Shown here piece by piece: positions 38,049 to 47,801 of a DNA stretch of 64,000 nt (position 1 is the stretch's first letter; every line of letters begins with the position of its first letter). The stretch comes from Taibaiella sp. GTDB taxonomy: Bacteria > Bacteroidota > Bacteroidia > Chitinophagales > Chitinophagaceae. The notes under the pieces were generated by a model, which ran no database searches, was not told where the DNA came from, and worked only from the letters and a program-made list of their open reading frames with translations. The stretch lies in the NCBI GenBank assembly GCA_013815385.1, contig JACDGL010000008.1, forward strand, positions 1-64,000, given 5' to 3'. A program made the position numbers and the translations under genes.

Positions 38049-41000
38049 TTATGCAATACGAGGATTTTCATTTACATTACCGGTACGTTTCAGCACCCCC
38101 CAACTTTGTAGCTCCCCCTTGATGGCGCGGCGTATGGACTTGAATAAAACAAATAACATAAGCCATCTGTATACGAGGCGTTGCGGAATGATCCATACCA
38201 GCTTCAGCATATTTTCCCGCTCAAACAGGAAGGCCATGAAAGCAACCAATACATCAACCAGCATAAAAACAGCATAGTACTGGAATATCTCCATTGCATT
38301 GCCAGTAAGCAATCCTACGATCATAAAAAAATCTGCAAGTGGGGCTATCAATGGTATCAATATCTGAAATATAAGGATGTTAGGTAAAGCAATCCAGCCT
38401 AATGTTTTGTATTTGTTATTGAATAAAACATTCCGATTCTTATAAAAAGACTGCATCACACCAAAACTCCAACGAAAACGTTGCTTCAGGAACATTTTTA
38501 TTGTTTCAGGAGCTTCTGTATAAGCTATTGCATTATTCTCATTCTTTACAACATATCCCATACGAAGTATCCGTATCGTAATATCACAGTCTTCCGCAAA
38601 TGTATCGCTGGTAAAACCGCCCGCAACTTCAATAGCCAATTTTCGGAAGGCACCAATTGCACCGGGTACCACAGTTATAGCATTAATGTATGAAAATGCC
38701 TTTCGGTCGAAATTCTGACTTGTGATATATTCTATACTCTGCCACCGTGTAAGCAGGTTTACTTCATTACCTACTTTTACGTTACCTGCCACAGCACCAA
38801 CCTTAGCATCGGCAAAATGCCTTATCATTAATGATACAGCATCTGGTGCCAGGCTGGTATCTGCATCTATACACAATAAATACTCCGCTTCAGTATTAGC
38901 TATACCATAATTGAGTGCAGACGCCTTGCCACCATTAGCCTTCGTAAGTACTTTTACGCGATCATCACCCTGAAATGCTGCAGATACTCTCCGGTATGTA
39001 TCGTCTTTACTGCCATCATCCACAAACACAATATTAAAGTTGGCGTAGTTACTTTGAAGTAGGTTACGAATGGATTTTACTGCATTCAACTCTTCATTAT
39101 ACGCCGGGATAATGATACTGACCAGGGGATTACCTGCCAGCACAGGCAATGCCTCGCGCTTCTCCTTACGATGCCCTTTAAAAGCCAGCCAGGCAATAAA
39201 TAATATCCTTGCCAGCGAAAGAACAATGCAAACTATAAATAAAGTAAAAAGTACATGACCTCCCCAAAAGCCAAATTCTGCCGTATAGTAATTAAGCTGA
39301 ACCAGGTAGTAACCGCTGCTTTTAGGCACTGCAGGCATCAGGTGCTCCTTTTTTTCATTAATAAGATCTGCAATTGTGGTGAATGTATAGCCCTTATTTT
39401 TAAAGAATTTTATAATGCGCGGTAGCGCAGCTACAGTAGCCTCCCGGTTACCGCCGGCATCATGCAGCAGAATAATGCTGCCCCTGTCATACGTGCGTAC
39501 TACCCTATTGTATATTGAATCTGCGTTAATATCCGGCTCCCAATCGCTAGGATCTATATTTTCCCCTACTGTCAGGTAGTTATACTGTTTGGAAAGAGCA
39601 ACAGGTATCAATTCCTGCATTGTTTCAGGTTCAGAATCCGCATTAAAAGGAGCTCGGAAGAGGATAGTTGAGTGCCCTGTAATACATTCCAGCAATAATC
39701 TCGTGGCACTTAATTCAAGACGGGCCCGCCCAGTGCTTACTTCTGCCATGTTGGGATGTGTGAATGTATGGCTGCCTATTTCAAAACCTTCGTTGTATAC
39801 TCTTTTTACCAATGGAATATTATACTCCGCATTGATGCCTATCATAAAAAAAACTGCGGGTACATGCTCGTGCTCTAGTATGGCCAGTATCTCGCGTGTG
39901 TATTTAGGATCAGGGCCGTCATCGAATGACAGCACCATTTTCCCGTCTTTCTTACCATATTTTTTCACAACAAAGGAAGATGGCATAGAGACATATGTCT
40001 CTTCACTAATGAGGAGTTCGGTACTGTCTAGTTCAGTTTTTATATGCCCTGCTTTTGGAGTACTTAGTACATCCAGTATTTCTCCCTCACCAATATAATC
40101 CACATTGTTGCTACCAGGCACGTTATCCAGCTTGGTAAAATTAAAGCTATCCAGCAGTCCCTGTGCACTTATGTCCTTGTTATAAAAAGTCCATATCCTG
40201 CTATCCTCAGAGCCAAGTCGCCAAAGTGCAACACCCGCAAGATTATCCTCAGCCGCAAAGCGCATTGTATTGAAATTGGTTGCTGCATCAGTGAAAAATA
40301 CGGTGTGTTTTATATTGCCATCTGTATAGTTATAAGTAAGATTGTAAGAGTTGTTATCGAAATCAACGGTAGATTTTGTTTCTGATGCTACGCTTAATGC
40401 CTCCTGATAAGAGCGGTTCTCACCGACTGCCCCCTCAGGCCAGTCATAGCCATACCCAGCCAACGCTAGTATCAACTTTTCTTTAGGAACATATTTTACA
40501 GCGTCATCCACCGCCTTTTCTATCCATTTATCGCCACTAACAAACCCAGGCATACCATCGCTATTATGCTGATCATAGGCCATCAGGAATATATAATCAT
40601 TGTAGAGCGAAAGTGCCTTAAGATCATAGTCCATGTTATCAGGTGAAACATCCTGTGTAACCAGAAGATGGGCTGCATGAAATTTTTTACTCATGCTTTT
40701 CACAAACGCAAGAAAATATTCATCTGACTCTTCTTTTAATTCTTCAAAATCTATATTTACACCTGCGAAATGATTGGTCTGAACGATGCGCAATACCTGG
40801 GCTATAAGCCGCTCCCGCTTCACTGAATCATGAAGGATACGGCCCAATACCCTGCCATTAAAATCATTGCCCATAAAGTTAGACAGCATAGGTACTACCC
40901 TGATACCCGACGCTTTTATTAGACCGGCATTGCGCGAATCAATATGGATAATGGCTGTATCTGCTGTGGAATCAATGAATATCCACTCAGGCAATAGCAT

Positions 41001-41405
41001 ATTTATCTTGGAGATGTTGGCCTTCAAAGAGAGATAAGACTGAAGATCCCACTGTACAAAGAATGCTGCACGTACAGGACATGCTATATGGTGCAGGCTA
41101 TCGGCCTTGCTAACATACCTGATATGCTTACCCCTACCCGGTTTTGAATTAATAAATTTGCTGAAGCCGGCATATTTTTTATTTAATTCATCTGCGGCAG
41201 CCCGCTTGCCCGGTGCGAGGGCCTTATATTGTTCCGAATCATTTTTCAGTTGTGGCAGCCCAGGCGTATACAATTTCCATAAGGATATGCCTATTATAGC
41301 TACCAAAGCAAGCAGTAAGAAAATAAGTATCCGCATAGACCACTTAAAGCGTTGCCAGCGCGTAGGTGATTTTGCTAAAAAAATTTGTCTGAGATCGGCA
41401 GGCAT
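38049..41405 (-). CDS. Fused GH18-like / NodB polysaccharide deacetylase / GT2 synthase
   Basis: 1118 residues that join three enzyme types. N-terminal membrane helix (about 23-43); a GH18-like TIM barrel (about 105-425) with catalytic-type GVNIDFEEL (D219, E221); a NodB deacetylase domain (about 485-680) with SFDDGPD (D495, D496) and HTFTH (H546, H550); then further membrane helices and a processive GT2 domain (about 760-1000) with FVDDG, DAD (847-849), AEDCD and QRFRW (975-979), ending in several membrane helices. This corresponds to PgaB (deacetylase + hydrolase) plus PgaC (synthase) of poly-N-acetylglucosamine systems, fused into one chain. So it likely makes, deacetylates and trims an exopolysaccharide; the product is inference. 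Confidence 0.9.
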   Translation of the reverse strand: MPADLRQIFLAKSPTRWQRFKWSMRILIFLLLALVAIIGISLWKLYTPGLPQLKNDSEQYKALAPGKRAAADELNKKYAGFSKFINSKPGRGKHIRYVSKADSLHHIACPVRAAFFVQWDLQSYLSLKANISKINMLLPEWIFIDSTADTAIIHIDSRNAGLIKASGIRVVPMLSNFMGNDFNGRVLGRILHDSVKRERLIAQVLRIVQTNHFAGVNIDFEELKEESDEYFLAFVKSMSKKFHAAHLLVTQDVSPDNMDYDLKALSLYNDYIFLMAYDQHNSDGMPGFVSGDKWIEKAVDDAVKYVPKEKLILALAGYGYDWPEGAVGENRSYQEALSVASETKSTVDFDNNSYNLTYNYTDGNIKHTVFFTDAATNFNTMRFAAEDNLAGVALWRLGSEDSRIWTFYNKDISAQGLLDSFNFTKLDNVPGSNNVDYIGEGEILDVLSTPKAGHIKTELDSTELLISEETYVSMPSSFVVKKYGKKDGKMVLSFDDGPDPKYTREILAILEHEHVPAVFFMIGINAEYNIPLVKRVYNEGFEIGSHTFTHPNMAEVSTGRARLELSATRLLLECITGHSTILFRAPFNADSEPETMQELIPVALSKQYNYLTVGENIDPSDWEPDINADSIYNRVVRTYDRGSIILLHDAGGNREATVAALPRIIKFFKNKGYTFTTIADLINEKKEHLMPAVPKSSGYYLVQLNYYTAEFGFWGGHVLFTLFIVCIVLSLARILFIAWLAFKGHRKEKREALPVLAGNPLVSIIIPAYNEELNAVKSIRNLLQSNYANFNIVFVDDGSKDDTYRRVSAAFQGDDRVKVLTKANGGKASALNYGIANTEAEYLLCIDADTSLAPDAVSLMIRHFADAKVGAVAGNVKVGNEVNLLTRWQSIEYITSQNFDRKAFSYINAITVVPGAIGAFRKLAIEVAGGFTSDTFAEDCDITIRILRMGYVVKNENNAIAYTEAPETIKMFLKQRFRWSFGVMQSFYKNRNVLFNNKYKTLGWIALPNILIFQILIPLIAPLADFFMIVGLLTGNAMEIFQYYAVFMLVDVLVAFMAFLFERENMLKLVWIIPQRLVYRWLMLFVLFKSIRRAIKGELQSWGVLKRTGNVNENPRIA

Positions 41406-41477
41406 TAAAGATTATAAATTATTAGTGTTGAAAATAGTTAACTATCACATAAAGATAGTACCCACAAGGTATATTAA

Positions 41478-41507
41478 TAAAAAAACCGGCTAAACAATTA
41501 GCCGGTT
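41478..41507 (-). terminator. Terminator of the redoxin gene
   Basis: Perfect stem AACCGGCTAA / TTAGCCGGTT (41484-41493 and 41498-41507) followed on the minus strand by seven T residues. It is 20 bases past the redoxin stop. Confidence 0.8.
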
Positions 41508-41526
41508 GAATAAACAACAAGACATA

Positions 41527-42252
41527 TCAACTTTTAATTCTTTTAATAGAACAGCCAATAGATCTATTCATAGGAGGTGCACTGAATTTATTAACAAGCA
41601 AGCTATCAATAGCTTCCTTTACGTAAAACCTCTGTGACTGAGAAGGGTCGGATGGATTATCTTCTATAGCGCCCTGATAAACAAGGTTACCAGCTTTATT
41701 AAATAAAAAAACTTCAGGTGTATGTGTGGCCCCAAGCATATCAGCGAAATGGGAACCTGGATCTATAACATATGGTACCGTGTATTTGTGTTCTTTCATA
41801 TAATGGACCATTTGCTCAGGCGAATCGTCTCCGCTGCGCGTTGCTTCGTTCGAATTAACGATGATCATGCCTACGCCCTTTGCCTGTGCATAGCTGATAA
41901 TATCAGATGTATGCGCCTCTGCTTTTCTCACAAACGGACAGGTATTGCAGGAAAACATTATTAAAAGACCATTGGCACCGATCATATCTCCTATGCGAAC
42001 ATCAGCCCCACCTGGATTTGGAAGCTTCATATCAACAGTTGGCAAATGCCCCATGATACCCATTGGCATAATAACACGTTCTGCTGTAGCAGAAGATTGT
42101 GTGTTATTAATCGTTGGATCAACTTTTGTTTTTACTATAGTTTTTGTCTTCGTCTTAACAACAGTCTTAGGTTTTGGAACCTGTTGAGCTATTGTGGTGA
42201 GGGTACATGCACATAATGCTATGGCAGCCACGCTACGAACAATTTTCCTCAT
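41527..42252 (-). CDS. Thioredoxin-fold redoxin (AhpC/TSA-type), secreted
   Basis: 241 residues from the ATG at 42252, chosen because it heads the signal peptide MRKIVRSVAAIALCACTLTT. A lysine/threonine/valine-rich linker (about 28-44) precedes a thioredoxin-like fold with FSCNTCPFVRKAEAHT (C102, C105; a CxxC pair) and VPYVIDPGSHFADMLGATHTPEVFLF, ending with the redoxin-type PPMNRSIGCSIK. Resembles secreted PRX-like1 proteins. Downstream of the cytochrome/monooxygenase gene with 63 bases between them; it may supply reducing power or copper-site thiols, which is only an idea. Confidence 0.82.
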   Translation of the reverse strand: MRKIVRSVAAIALCACTLTTIAQQVPKPKTVVKTKTKTIVKTKVDPTINNTQSSATAERVIMPMGIMGHLPTVDMKLPNPGGADVRIGDMIGANGLLIMFSCNTCPFVRKAEAHTSDIISYAQAKGVGMIIVNSNEATRSGDDSPEQMVHYMKEHKYTVPYVIDPGSHFADMLGATHTPEVFLFNKAGNLVYQGAIEDNPSDPSQSQRFYVKEAIDSLLVNKFSAPPMNRSIGCSIKRIKS

Positions 42253-42315
42253 AAATTTTATTTTAAAATTACGCATTACGATATTACTAAAATGATAAAG
42301 TTTATATAAAACACC

Positions 42316-43689
42316 CTATTTATGTGTTTCAAGACTTATATTTTCATCGCCATCCTTATAGGGTAAATAGGTAACAATGAATTGGAACATCTCGTCTGTA
42401 GCTTTCATACTTCCATTACGCTCGCGGACTAATTGTGGTGGATGAAACGGATTTTGAGGATTATTTGTTGTGTTATCATAATCGCCCTCTGCAACAATTG
42501 TACTTCCGGAGGGTATCTTTACCATCTTCCTGTAGGTATAAAAATACTGCCAGTTAAAATCCCAGCGAGGTATGTATATGAGGCGGATAGTATCCTTATC
42601 TGGCTTTAGTGCATACGCTTTAAATGCCTTACCTAGCAGATGCATATGGGGGTTGACTGTAAGTATTGAGATATCCGTTGGCACCGTAAAGCGGCTGGTA
42701 ACGTGCTTGGTAGTATTGGGCTGTATCACCAGTTCCGGCTCTACGGGAGCGATACCCAATGTTCCTAACTGAAACTCCTGTACAGGCCGATCCGGAGGAA
42801 ATCTGGTGAAAAAAATATTTATATAAGAGCTATCCCATACATCGTTACCTGATGTATAACCATAGTGTAAGTCATTCAGCAAAAACGCACCTTTCCGAGG
42901 AAGCATAAATCCACCTATTCCATCAGGATAGCGCTGGGCAAAAACCCCAGGAAGATAATTGACCACTGACTTTTGTAATACCGGATAGGAACCATCATCA
43001 TTAGGTAAGCCCATACGCCTGTATGCCTGTAAAATGGTAGTATCCTCTACCATATCAGCAACATTTTCACCTGTAAATACATTTGTTTTCTTATCAAACT
43101 GGTATTTGACCATATCGCCGTTAACATGATGTACCACATTGTGCCGGCCAGGCATAAACTCTATAACAGCTGCAAAAGTATCGTGCGGCAGCTCGTAAGG
43201 AACCTTTATCAGGAGGAAGCGATCGCTGCTATTGGCTTTTAAAAAATAGGGCTGCACCGGAATGCGCATATCTGGCGTGCCAATTGTTGAGCCAACGGGA
43301 TATGCAGGAAGTGTGGGCAATCTATCTGTAGGGCCTTGCTGAGCACCTTGCTTTACCCAGGATTGGATTAGTTGTATATCGTGCTCAGATAGCAAGCGCT
43401 CCCCCACAAAATGGGTATAGGAAGGATCCGCGGGCCATGGCGGCATAAGGTGTTGGGAAACTACATATGCAATTGAAGATGCATAAGCCCTTGCATCGGC
43501 ATAGGTAACCAAAGCAAAGTGTGCATTACCGCCATGGCGATGGCATATGGTACAGTTGCTATACAGCACCGGCGCTATATGCTCTGTAAAGGTTATTTTA
43601 TCAGGAATACGATCCTTTGTATGGCATGCTGAAAATATTGCCACAATACCTATCAGGATATAACGATCACACTTTTTTCCTGACAACAT
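42316..43689 (-). CDS. Cytochrome c-linked copper monooxygenase lipoprotein
   Basis: 457 residues from the ATG at 43689. Lipobox FSA-C (C22). A cytochrome c domain (about 32-118) has CTICH (C46, C49, H50). The larger part resembles peptidylglycine/dopamine-type Cu monooxygenases: HH at 187-188, H275 (NDLHYGY), HMH at 348-350, and DEMF (M434), which together reproduce the CuH and CuM ligand sets of that family. Such enzymes hydroxylate a C-H bond with O2 and two electrons; here the heme domain could be the donor. Substrate unknown. Its start lies 23 bases inside the end of the yihY gene. Confidence 0.82.
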   Translation of the reverse strand: MLSGKKCDRYILIGIVAIFSACHTKDRIPDKITFTEHIAPVLYSNCTICHRHGGNAHFALVTYADARAYASSIAYVVSQHLMPPWPADPSYTHFVGERLLSEHDIQLIQSWVKQGAQQGPTDRLPTLPAYPVGSTIGTPDMRIPVQPYFLKANSSDRFLLIKVPYELPHDTFAAVIEFMPGRHNVVHHVNGDMVKYQFDKKTNVFTGENVADMVEDTTILQAYRRMGLPNDDGSYPVLQKSVVNYLPGVFAQRYPDGIGGFMLPRKGAFLLNDLHYGYTSGNDVWDSSYINIFFTRFPPDRPVQEFQLGTLGIAPVEPELVIQPNTTKHVTSRFTVPTDISILTVNPHMHLLGKAFKAYALKPDKDTIRLIYIPRWDFNWQYFYTYRKMVKIPSGSTIVAEGDYDNTTNNPQNPFHPPQLVRERNGSMKATDEMFQFIVTYLPYKDGDENISLETHK

Positions 43690-44605
43690 CTTTACTAGTT
43701 GAAATTTTTCCGAGCAGGATACTAACATTCAGCTCATAGCCAATAAGAATCACAAGCGTATTGAGCCATACCCAAACCATGAATGCTATAAGTGAACCAA
43801 TAGAGCCATATATCTTATTGTAATTGATAATATTATTGACCACAAAGAAAAAAGCAGATGTTGCTAATATGCTTAACCCTGTTGCCAATACTGCACCCGG
43901 AGAGATGAACTTAAACCTGTTGGACAGACGGGGGCCATATATATAAATGATGGAAATAGCACAGTATGATATAACCACTAAAATAATGGCACTCAACAAT
44001 TTAACTGCTGTTATATTATGAAATACACTAAGTACTATCACATTCAATTCCTTGTTTTGTATTACCAATACAGCCAATGAGGCAACAGCTACTCCCATCA
44101 TTACAAAAGTGAGTTTTATTGCCGTCCACCGGCGGGAAAGGCCGGAGCGCTTTTTCTCAACAGCCAGGCTCCGGTCAAAGCTCCGCATGAGGCCCATTAT
44201 GCCATTGGAGGAGAAAAACAGGACCAGAAGCACACCAAAGGATAGCACATCGCGCCTACGGGTATGCATAAAATCAACAATAAAGCTGCTGATACCCTTG
44301 TAAGCGTGCTCGTTAGGTGTCACATAATGCAATGTCTGCAGGATAGTATGCTCCACATTGCTGAGGGGCAAATACGGCACCAATGAAAATAGGAACAGGA
44401 ACGAAGGAGGCATTGCCATCAGGAAATTGTAAGTAACCGCTGCAGCGCACTCTATCAGCTTAGTATTCTTAGCCTCTTTTACAAAAAACTTTGTAACATT
44501 ATACAATGACAAACCCTGAAAACCCGGCAATACAGTATGTTTACTGCCCATAATAATGGACTGCACCAGCTTGTTCCTCAATATAGCCGCCTCAAATTTT
44601 GTCAT
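43667..44605 (-). CDS. YihY/virulence factor BrkB family membrane protein
   Basis: 312 residues with six membrane helices. Family marks: NTKLIECAAAVTYNFLMAMPPSFLFLF, the loop with KGISSFIVDFMHTRRRD, FFSSNGIMGLMRSFDRSL and a C-terminal hydrophobic region ending LNTLVILIGYELNVSIL. The family has been annotated as ribonuclease BN in error, and its true function is unclear (possible transport). The stop codon lies 23 bases inside the next gene, and the S9 peptidase stop lies only eight bases before this start on the same strand... so the three genes may be one transcript. Confidence 0.88.
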   Translation of the reverse strand: MTKFEAAILRNKLVQSIIMGSKHTVLPGFQGLSLYNVTKFFVKEAKNTKLIECAAAVTYNFLMAMPPSFLFLFSLVPYLPLSNVEHTILQTLHYVTPNEHAYKGISSFIVDFMHTRRRDVLSFGVLLVLFFSSNGIMGLMRSFDRSLAVEKKRSGLSRRWTAIKLTFVMMGVAVASLAVLVIQNKELNVIVLSVFHNITAVKLLSAIILVVISYCAISIIYIYGPRLSNRFKFISPGAVLATGLSILATSAFFFVVNNIINYNKIYGSIGSLIAFMVWVWLNTLVILIGYELNVSILLGKISTSKDVVRKKV

Positions 44606-44612
44606 TAATGGT

Positions 44613-46784
44613 CTATAAGTTCTTTAAAATAAAGTCCGTCATGCGGCGGTAGAGGTGCAGGCGGGTATTGCCACCGGATATGCCATGCGTTTTATTAGGG
44701 TAATATTCACTATCGTAATCCTTATTAGCCTTTATCAAAGCATCAGCCATGGAGACAGAATTCTGAAAATGCACATTGTCATCAGCAGTGCCATGTATGA
44801 ACAGAAATTTGCCTTTCAGCTTATCCACCATCTTTTCGGGGGCATTATCATCATAGCCTTTCTGGTTTTCCTGCGGGGTGCGCATATAGCGTTCGGTATA
44901 TATATTATCGTAGTATCGCCAGTTGGTGACCGGCGCTACGGCTATAGCCATCTTAAATATATCATTGCCTTTGTAAATACAGGTGCTGCTCATAAATCCG
45001 CCATAGCTCCAGCCCCATATACCTATTCGTTCTTTATCAACATAAGAAAAGTGCGCAAGGTGTTTGGCCACTGCTACCTGGTCATCGCTTTCGTATTTGC
45101 CTAACTGCAGATAGGTTTTCTTCCTGAATTCTTCTCCGCGGAAACCTGTACCGGTACCATCTGCACATACTACTATGTATCCTTTCTCAGCCAGCATCTG
45201 ATGCCAGAAAAAATCGGCTATCGGGAAGCGGTTGGCAACCTGCTGCGAGCCCGGGCCGCTGTACTGGAACATTAATACCGGGTATTTTTTAGTACTGTCG
45301 AAGTTGGGTGGAGTAATTATCCACGCGTTCAGTTTTTCGCTAACGCCTTTTATTTTCATCAGGTGAATATTGCCAAGCTCATATTCAGCCATTTTCTTTT
45401 CCAGGTCCTTATTATCCTCGAGTGTACGCACTATTTTACCGTCAGCATCGCGCAGGTAATAAACAGGTACTGCGTTAAGTGTCGAATACCTGTCGAGGAA
45501 GTAATGAAACCCTTCTATAGGGGTAATGTTGTGGGTACCTTTTTCTGCCGTAAGGCAACGGGTATCATCACCATTCCACCGAACCTCGTATAGCTTACGT
45601 TCCACCGGCGACGGGGCAGCGGTGTAAAAAACTGTTTTGTGTTCCTTGTCCACACCTACCAGTGTTTCTACATCAAAATTACCATCGGTAAGGGAGGTCA
45701 GTTTCTTATCCTGCCAGTCCCACCGGTAAAGGTGGTTGTAACCATCCTGCTCGCTTTCAAATATCATAGAATGCCCATCAGGAAGAAATTGCAGGTTGTC
45801 ATTAACAGAAATGAAATACTTATTATGTTCCTCATAAATAGTGTGGGAATGGCCATCTTTTGCATCCGCCATCAGCAGCTCCAGCCTGTTCTGCAATCTG
45901 TTCATACGGTAAATGCATAATTTATTCGCATCAAGCGACCATTTTATACGCGGTATATACTGATCAGTTTCCTTACCCACATTCGCTGTAATGGTACTTT
46001 TAGCAGCCAGGTCGTATATCTTCACCTGTACTACAGAGTTACGCTCCCCGGCTTTGGGATATTTGTAGGTATACTGCTCAGGATACAGCCCATTGTAAAG
46101 AGCTATTGTATATTCCGGCACCAGGCTTTCATCAAAACGGTACCAGGCTATGTATTTTCCATCAGGTGCCCAATCGTAGGCTTTTGTAAATTCAAACTCT
46201 TCTTCATATACCCAGTCGCAGTTGCCATTAATTATACGGTTCTTCTGGCCATCAGTCGTTATTGCAATTGTCTGGTCCGCTTCAAGATTTTTTACATACA
46301 GGTTGTTATTTTTTACAAACGCGACTTTAGTCCCGTCAGGCGAAAATGAGGCATGCAACACCTTATCGTAGTCGAGCAGGCGTATAGTGCCAGTAGCTAT
46401 ATCGTACACATACGTACGGTACAGTACGGAACGGCGGTAGATATGCTGGCTCTCGGTATAGAGCAGCATTTTTTGCTCATCGGCGCTAAATGCATATTCC
46501 TCTACTGATAGCTGATTGCCGCTGAATGTCTGTGTATTGCCATCAAAGAGTGTTTTTTCCTGCTTACCGGTAGCCAGGTTATAGATGCGGATGTATTGCT
46601 TCTTATCCTGCTGGTCTAGCTGGGTATAGTGCCTGCCATCCTTCATTGCATTGAAGCCGGGAACATTCTTTACCCGGAAAGTACTATTCTGCCACAGGTC
46701 TTCTAATGTAATTTGTTTGCCCCCTTGCCGGGCTTGTACCATTTGTACAGATAGCAGGGCAATGAACAACCATAAAAAGCGCAT
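44613..46784 (-). CDS. S9 family peptidase (DPP IV type)
   Basis: 723 residues from the ATG at 46784; a TTG two codons earlier is unlikely. Signal peptide MRFLWLFIALLSVQMVQA. An N-terminal eight-bladed propeller-type DPPIV_N domain (about 80-430) carries the DWVYEEEFEF motif (190-199), whose glutamates hold the substrate N-terminus in dipeptidyl peptidases. The C-terminal alpha/beta-hydrolase has GWSYGG (S593), the acid D668 in HGTADDN and H700 in NKTHG. It probably removes X-Pro/Ala dipeptides in the periplasm. Precedes yihY by seven bases; a TACTTTTG -7-like element lies at 46805-46812. Confidence 0.92.
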   Translation of the reverse strand: MRFLWLFIALLSVQMVQARQGGKQITLEDLWQNSTFRVKNVPGFNAMKDGRHYTQLDQQDKKQYIRIYNLATGKQEKTLFDGNTQTFSGNQLSVEEYAFSADEQKMLLYTESQHIYRRSVLYRTYVYDIATGTIRLLDYDKVLHASFSPDGTKVAFVKNNNLYVKNLEADQTIAITTDGQKNRIINGNCDWVYEEEFEFTKAYDWAPDGKYIAWYRFDESLVPEYTIALYNGLYPEQYTYKYPKAGERNSVVQVKIYDLAAKSTITANVGKETDQYIPRIKWSLDANKLCIYRMNRLQNRLELLMADAKDGHSHTIYEEHNKYFISVNDNLQFLPDGHSMIFESEQDGYNHLYRWDWQDKKLTSLTDGNFDVETLVGVDKEHKTVFYTAAPSPVERKLYEVRWNGDDTRCLTAEKGTHNITPIEGFHYFLDRYSTLNAVPVYYLRDADGKIVRTLEDNKDLEKKMAEYELGNIHLMKIKGVSEKLNAWIITPPNFDSTKKYPVLMFQYSGPGSQQVANRFPIADFFWHQMLAEKGYIVVCADGTGTGFRGEEFRKKTYLQLGKYESDDQVAVAKHLAHFSYVDKERIGIWGWSYGGFMSSTCIYKGNDIFKMAIAVAPVTNWRYYDNIYTERYMRTPQENQKGYDDNAPEKMVDKLKGKFLFIHGTADDNVHFQNSVSMADALIKANKDYDSEYYPNKTHGISGGNTRLHLYRRMTDFILKNL

Positions 46785-46933
46785 ATACAAACGGTTTGTG
46801 CGTTCAAAAGTAATATGTAAAGTGCAGAGCGGGAAATATATATAACGTGAAAATTAACGTTAAATTAAAGACAGCAAATAATAAATGCTTATATTGTAAC
46901 GTTCTGTGGTATGATATTTATTAAATATAAAGA

Positions 46934-47422
46934 ATGAAAGTAACGGGATTGAGAACTTGGCTGGCATTATTACTTTTATTGATAGGTGGAAATGCTTTTT
47001 GTAAAGAGGGTGATGATTACCTGGAGAAAATAACCCAATATTCGGGCATTAAGGATGGCGCTGCTACCCCTGATAATATCTCCTCTATATTCGGGAGCCC
47101 AACCCTTATAGAGGGCAGCAGGAAGGAAGTTTGGTATTACCATGATGACGCTATGAAGATGCGTGTATACTGGAACAAGGCTTCACAGATGGAGAAGCTC
47201 GTCTTTTCATCTACCGGTACAGAAAAACCTGTTTGGAATAACGACAAAGGTAAATGCCTGAAAGAAGGCAAATCACAGATAGCACAGGTAATAAAGACAT
47301 TAGGCACCCCAATGGATATGACCATAAAAGGCGCTAACCAGCAAATGCACTACGCGTTTAAAGAATACACGCTCAACCTGTTCTTCAGGCATGGTACGCT
47401 GGTCAATTATTCTTTCTTCTAA
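46934..47422 (+). CDS. Secreted protein with two OmlA/SmpA-like repeats, hypothetical
   Basis: 162 residues, signal peptide MKVTGLRTWLALLLLLIGGNAF. Two similar halves: ISSIFGSPTLIEGSRKEVWY followed by RVYWN, and VIKTLGTPMDMTIKGANQQM followed by LNLFFRHGTL. Each has the helix-G-x-P then beta-hairpin look of BamE/SmpA/BLIP-like domains. Function unknown; outer-membrane or periplasmic binding protein is a plausible guess. Convergent with clpS, six bases apart. Confidence 0.55.
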   Translation: MKVTGLRTWLALLLLLIGGNAFCKEGDDYLEKITQYSGIKDGAATPDNISSIFGSPTLIEGSRKEVWYYHDDAMKMRVYWNKASQMEKLVFSSTGTEKPVWNNDKGKCLKEGKSQIAQVIKTLGTPMDMTIKGANQQMHYAFKEYTLNLFFRHGTLVNYSFF

Positions 47423-47428
47423 TATATT

Positions 47429-47731
47429 CTAACAATCTATGGTGGCTTGGATACCACGGCCTATAAGCGCTTCTGCGCGGGGACGAAGAAAATCAAAGCT
47501 GCCCCTCTTTACCCCATACTTGCCTTTGTGATGTATCAGCATGGCGCACTGCTCCGCCTGCTCGGGTGAGTGTTCGCAAACAGTCACCAATGCTTCTATT
47601 ACCCAGTCAAAGGTATTTATCTCATCGTTCCATACTATAAGGCTATGCACCTGCTCTACCAGCAGTGCTATATCCTCATCCTCCTGCGTTTCCCATTGTA
47701 TACCCGGCTGGGCCTCGCGCTCCGAAATCAT
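47429..47731 (-). CDS. clpS: ATP-dependent Clp protease adaptor ClpS
   Basis: 100 residues from the ATG at 47731. The ClpS core is clear: HSLIVWNDEINTFDWVIEAL, then AEQCAMLIHHKGKYGVKRG and a final RAEALIGRGIQATI. ClpS delivers N-degron proteins to ClpAP/ClpCP. A longer in-frame extension toward 47974 would run through the neighbouring methyltransferase and is unrelated. Its -7-like TATTTTTG lies at 47781-47788. Confidence 0.9.
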   Translation of the reverse strand: MISEREAQPGIQWETQEDEDIALLVEQVHSLIVWNDEINTFDWVIEALVTVCEHSPEQAEQCAMLIHHKGKYGVKRGSFDFLRPRAEALIGRGIQATIDC

Positions 47732-47801
47732 TGTAATAAATAAAGGTTTGAGCAAAGTTAAGGATGAAGCATTATTATTGCAAAAATATTTAATAGCAGA
47801 G

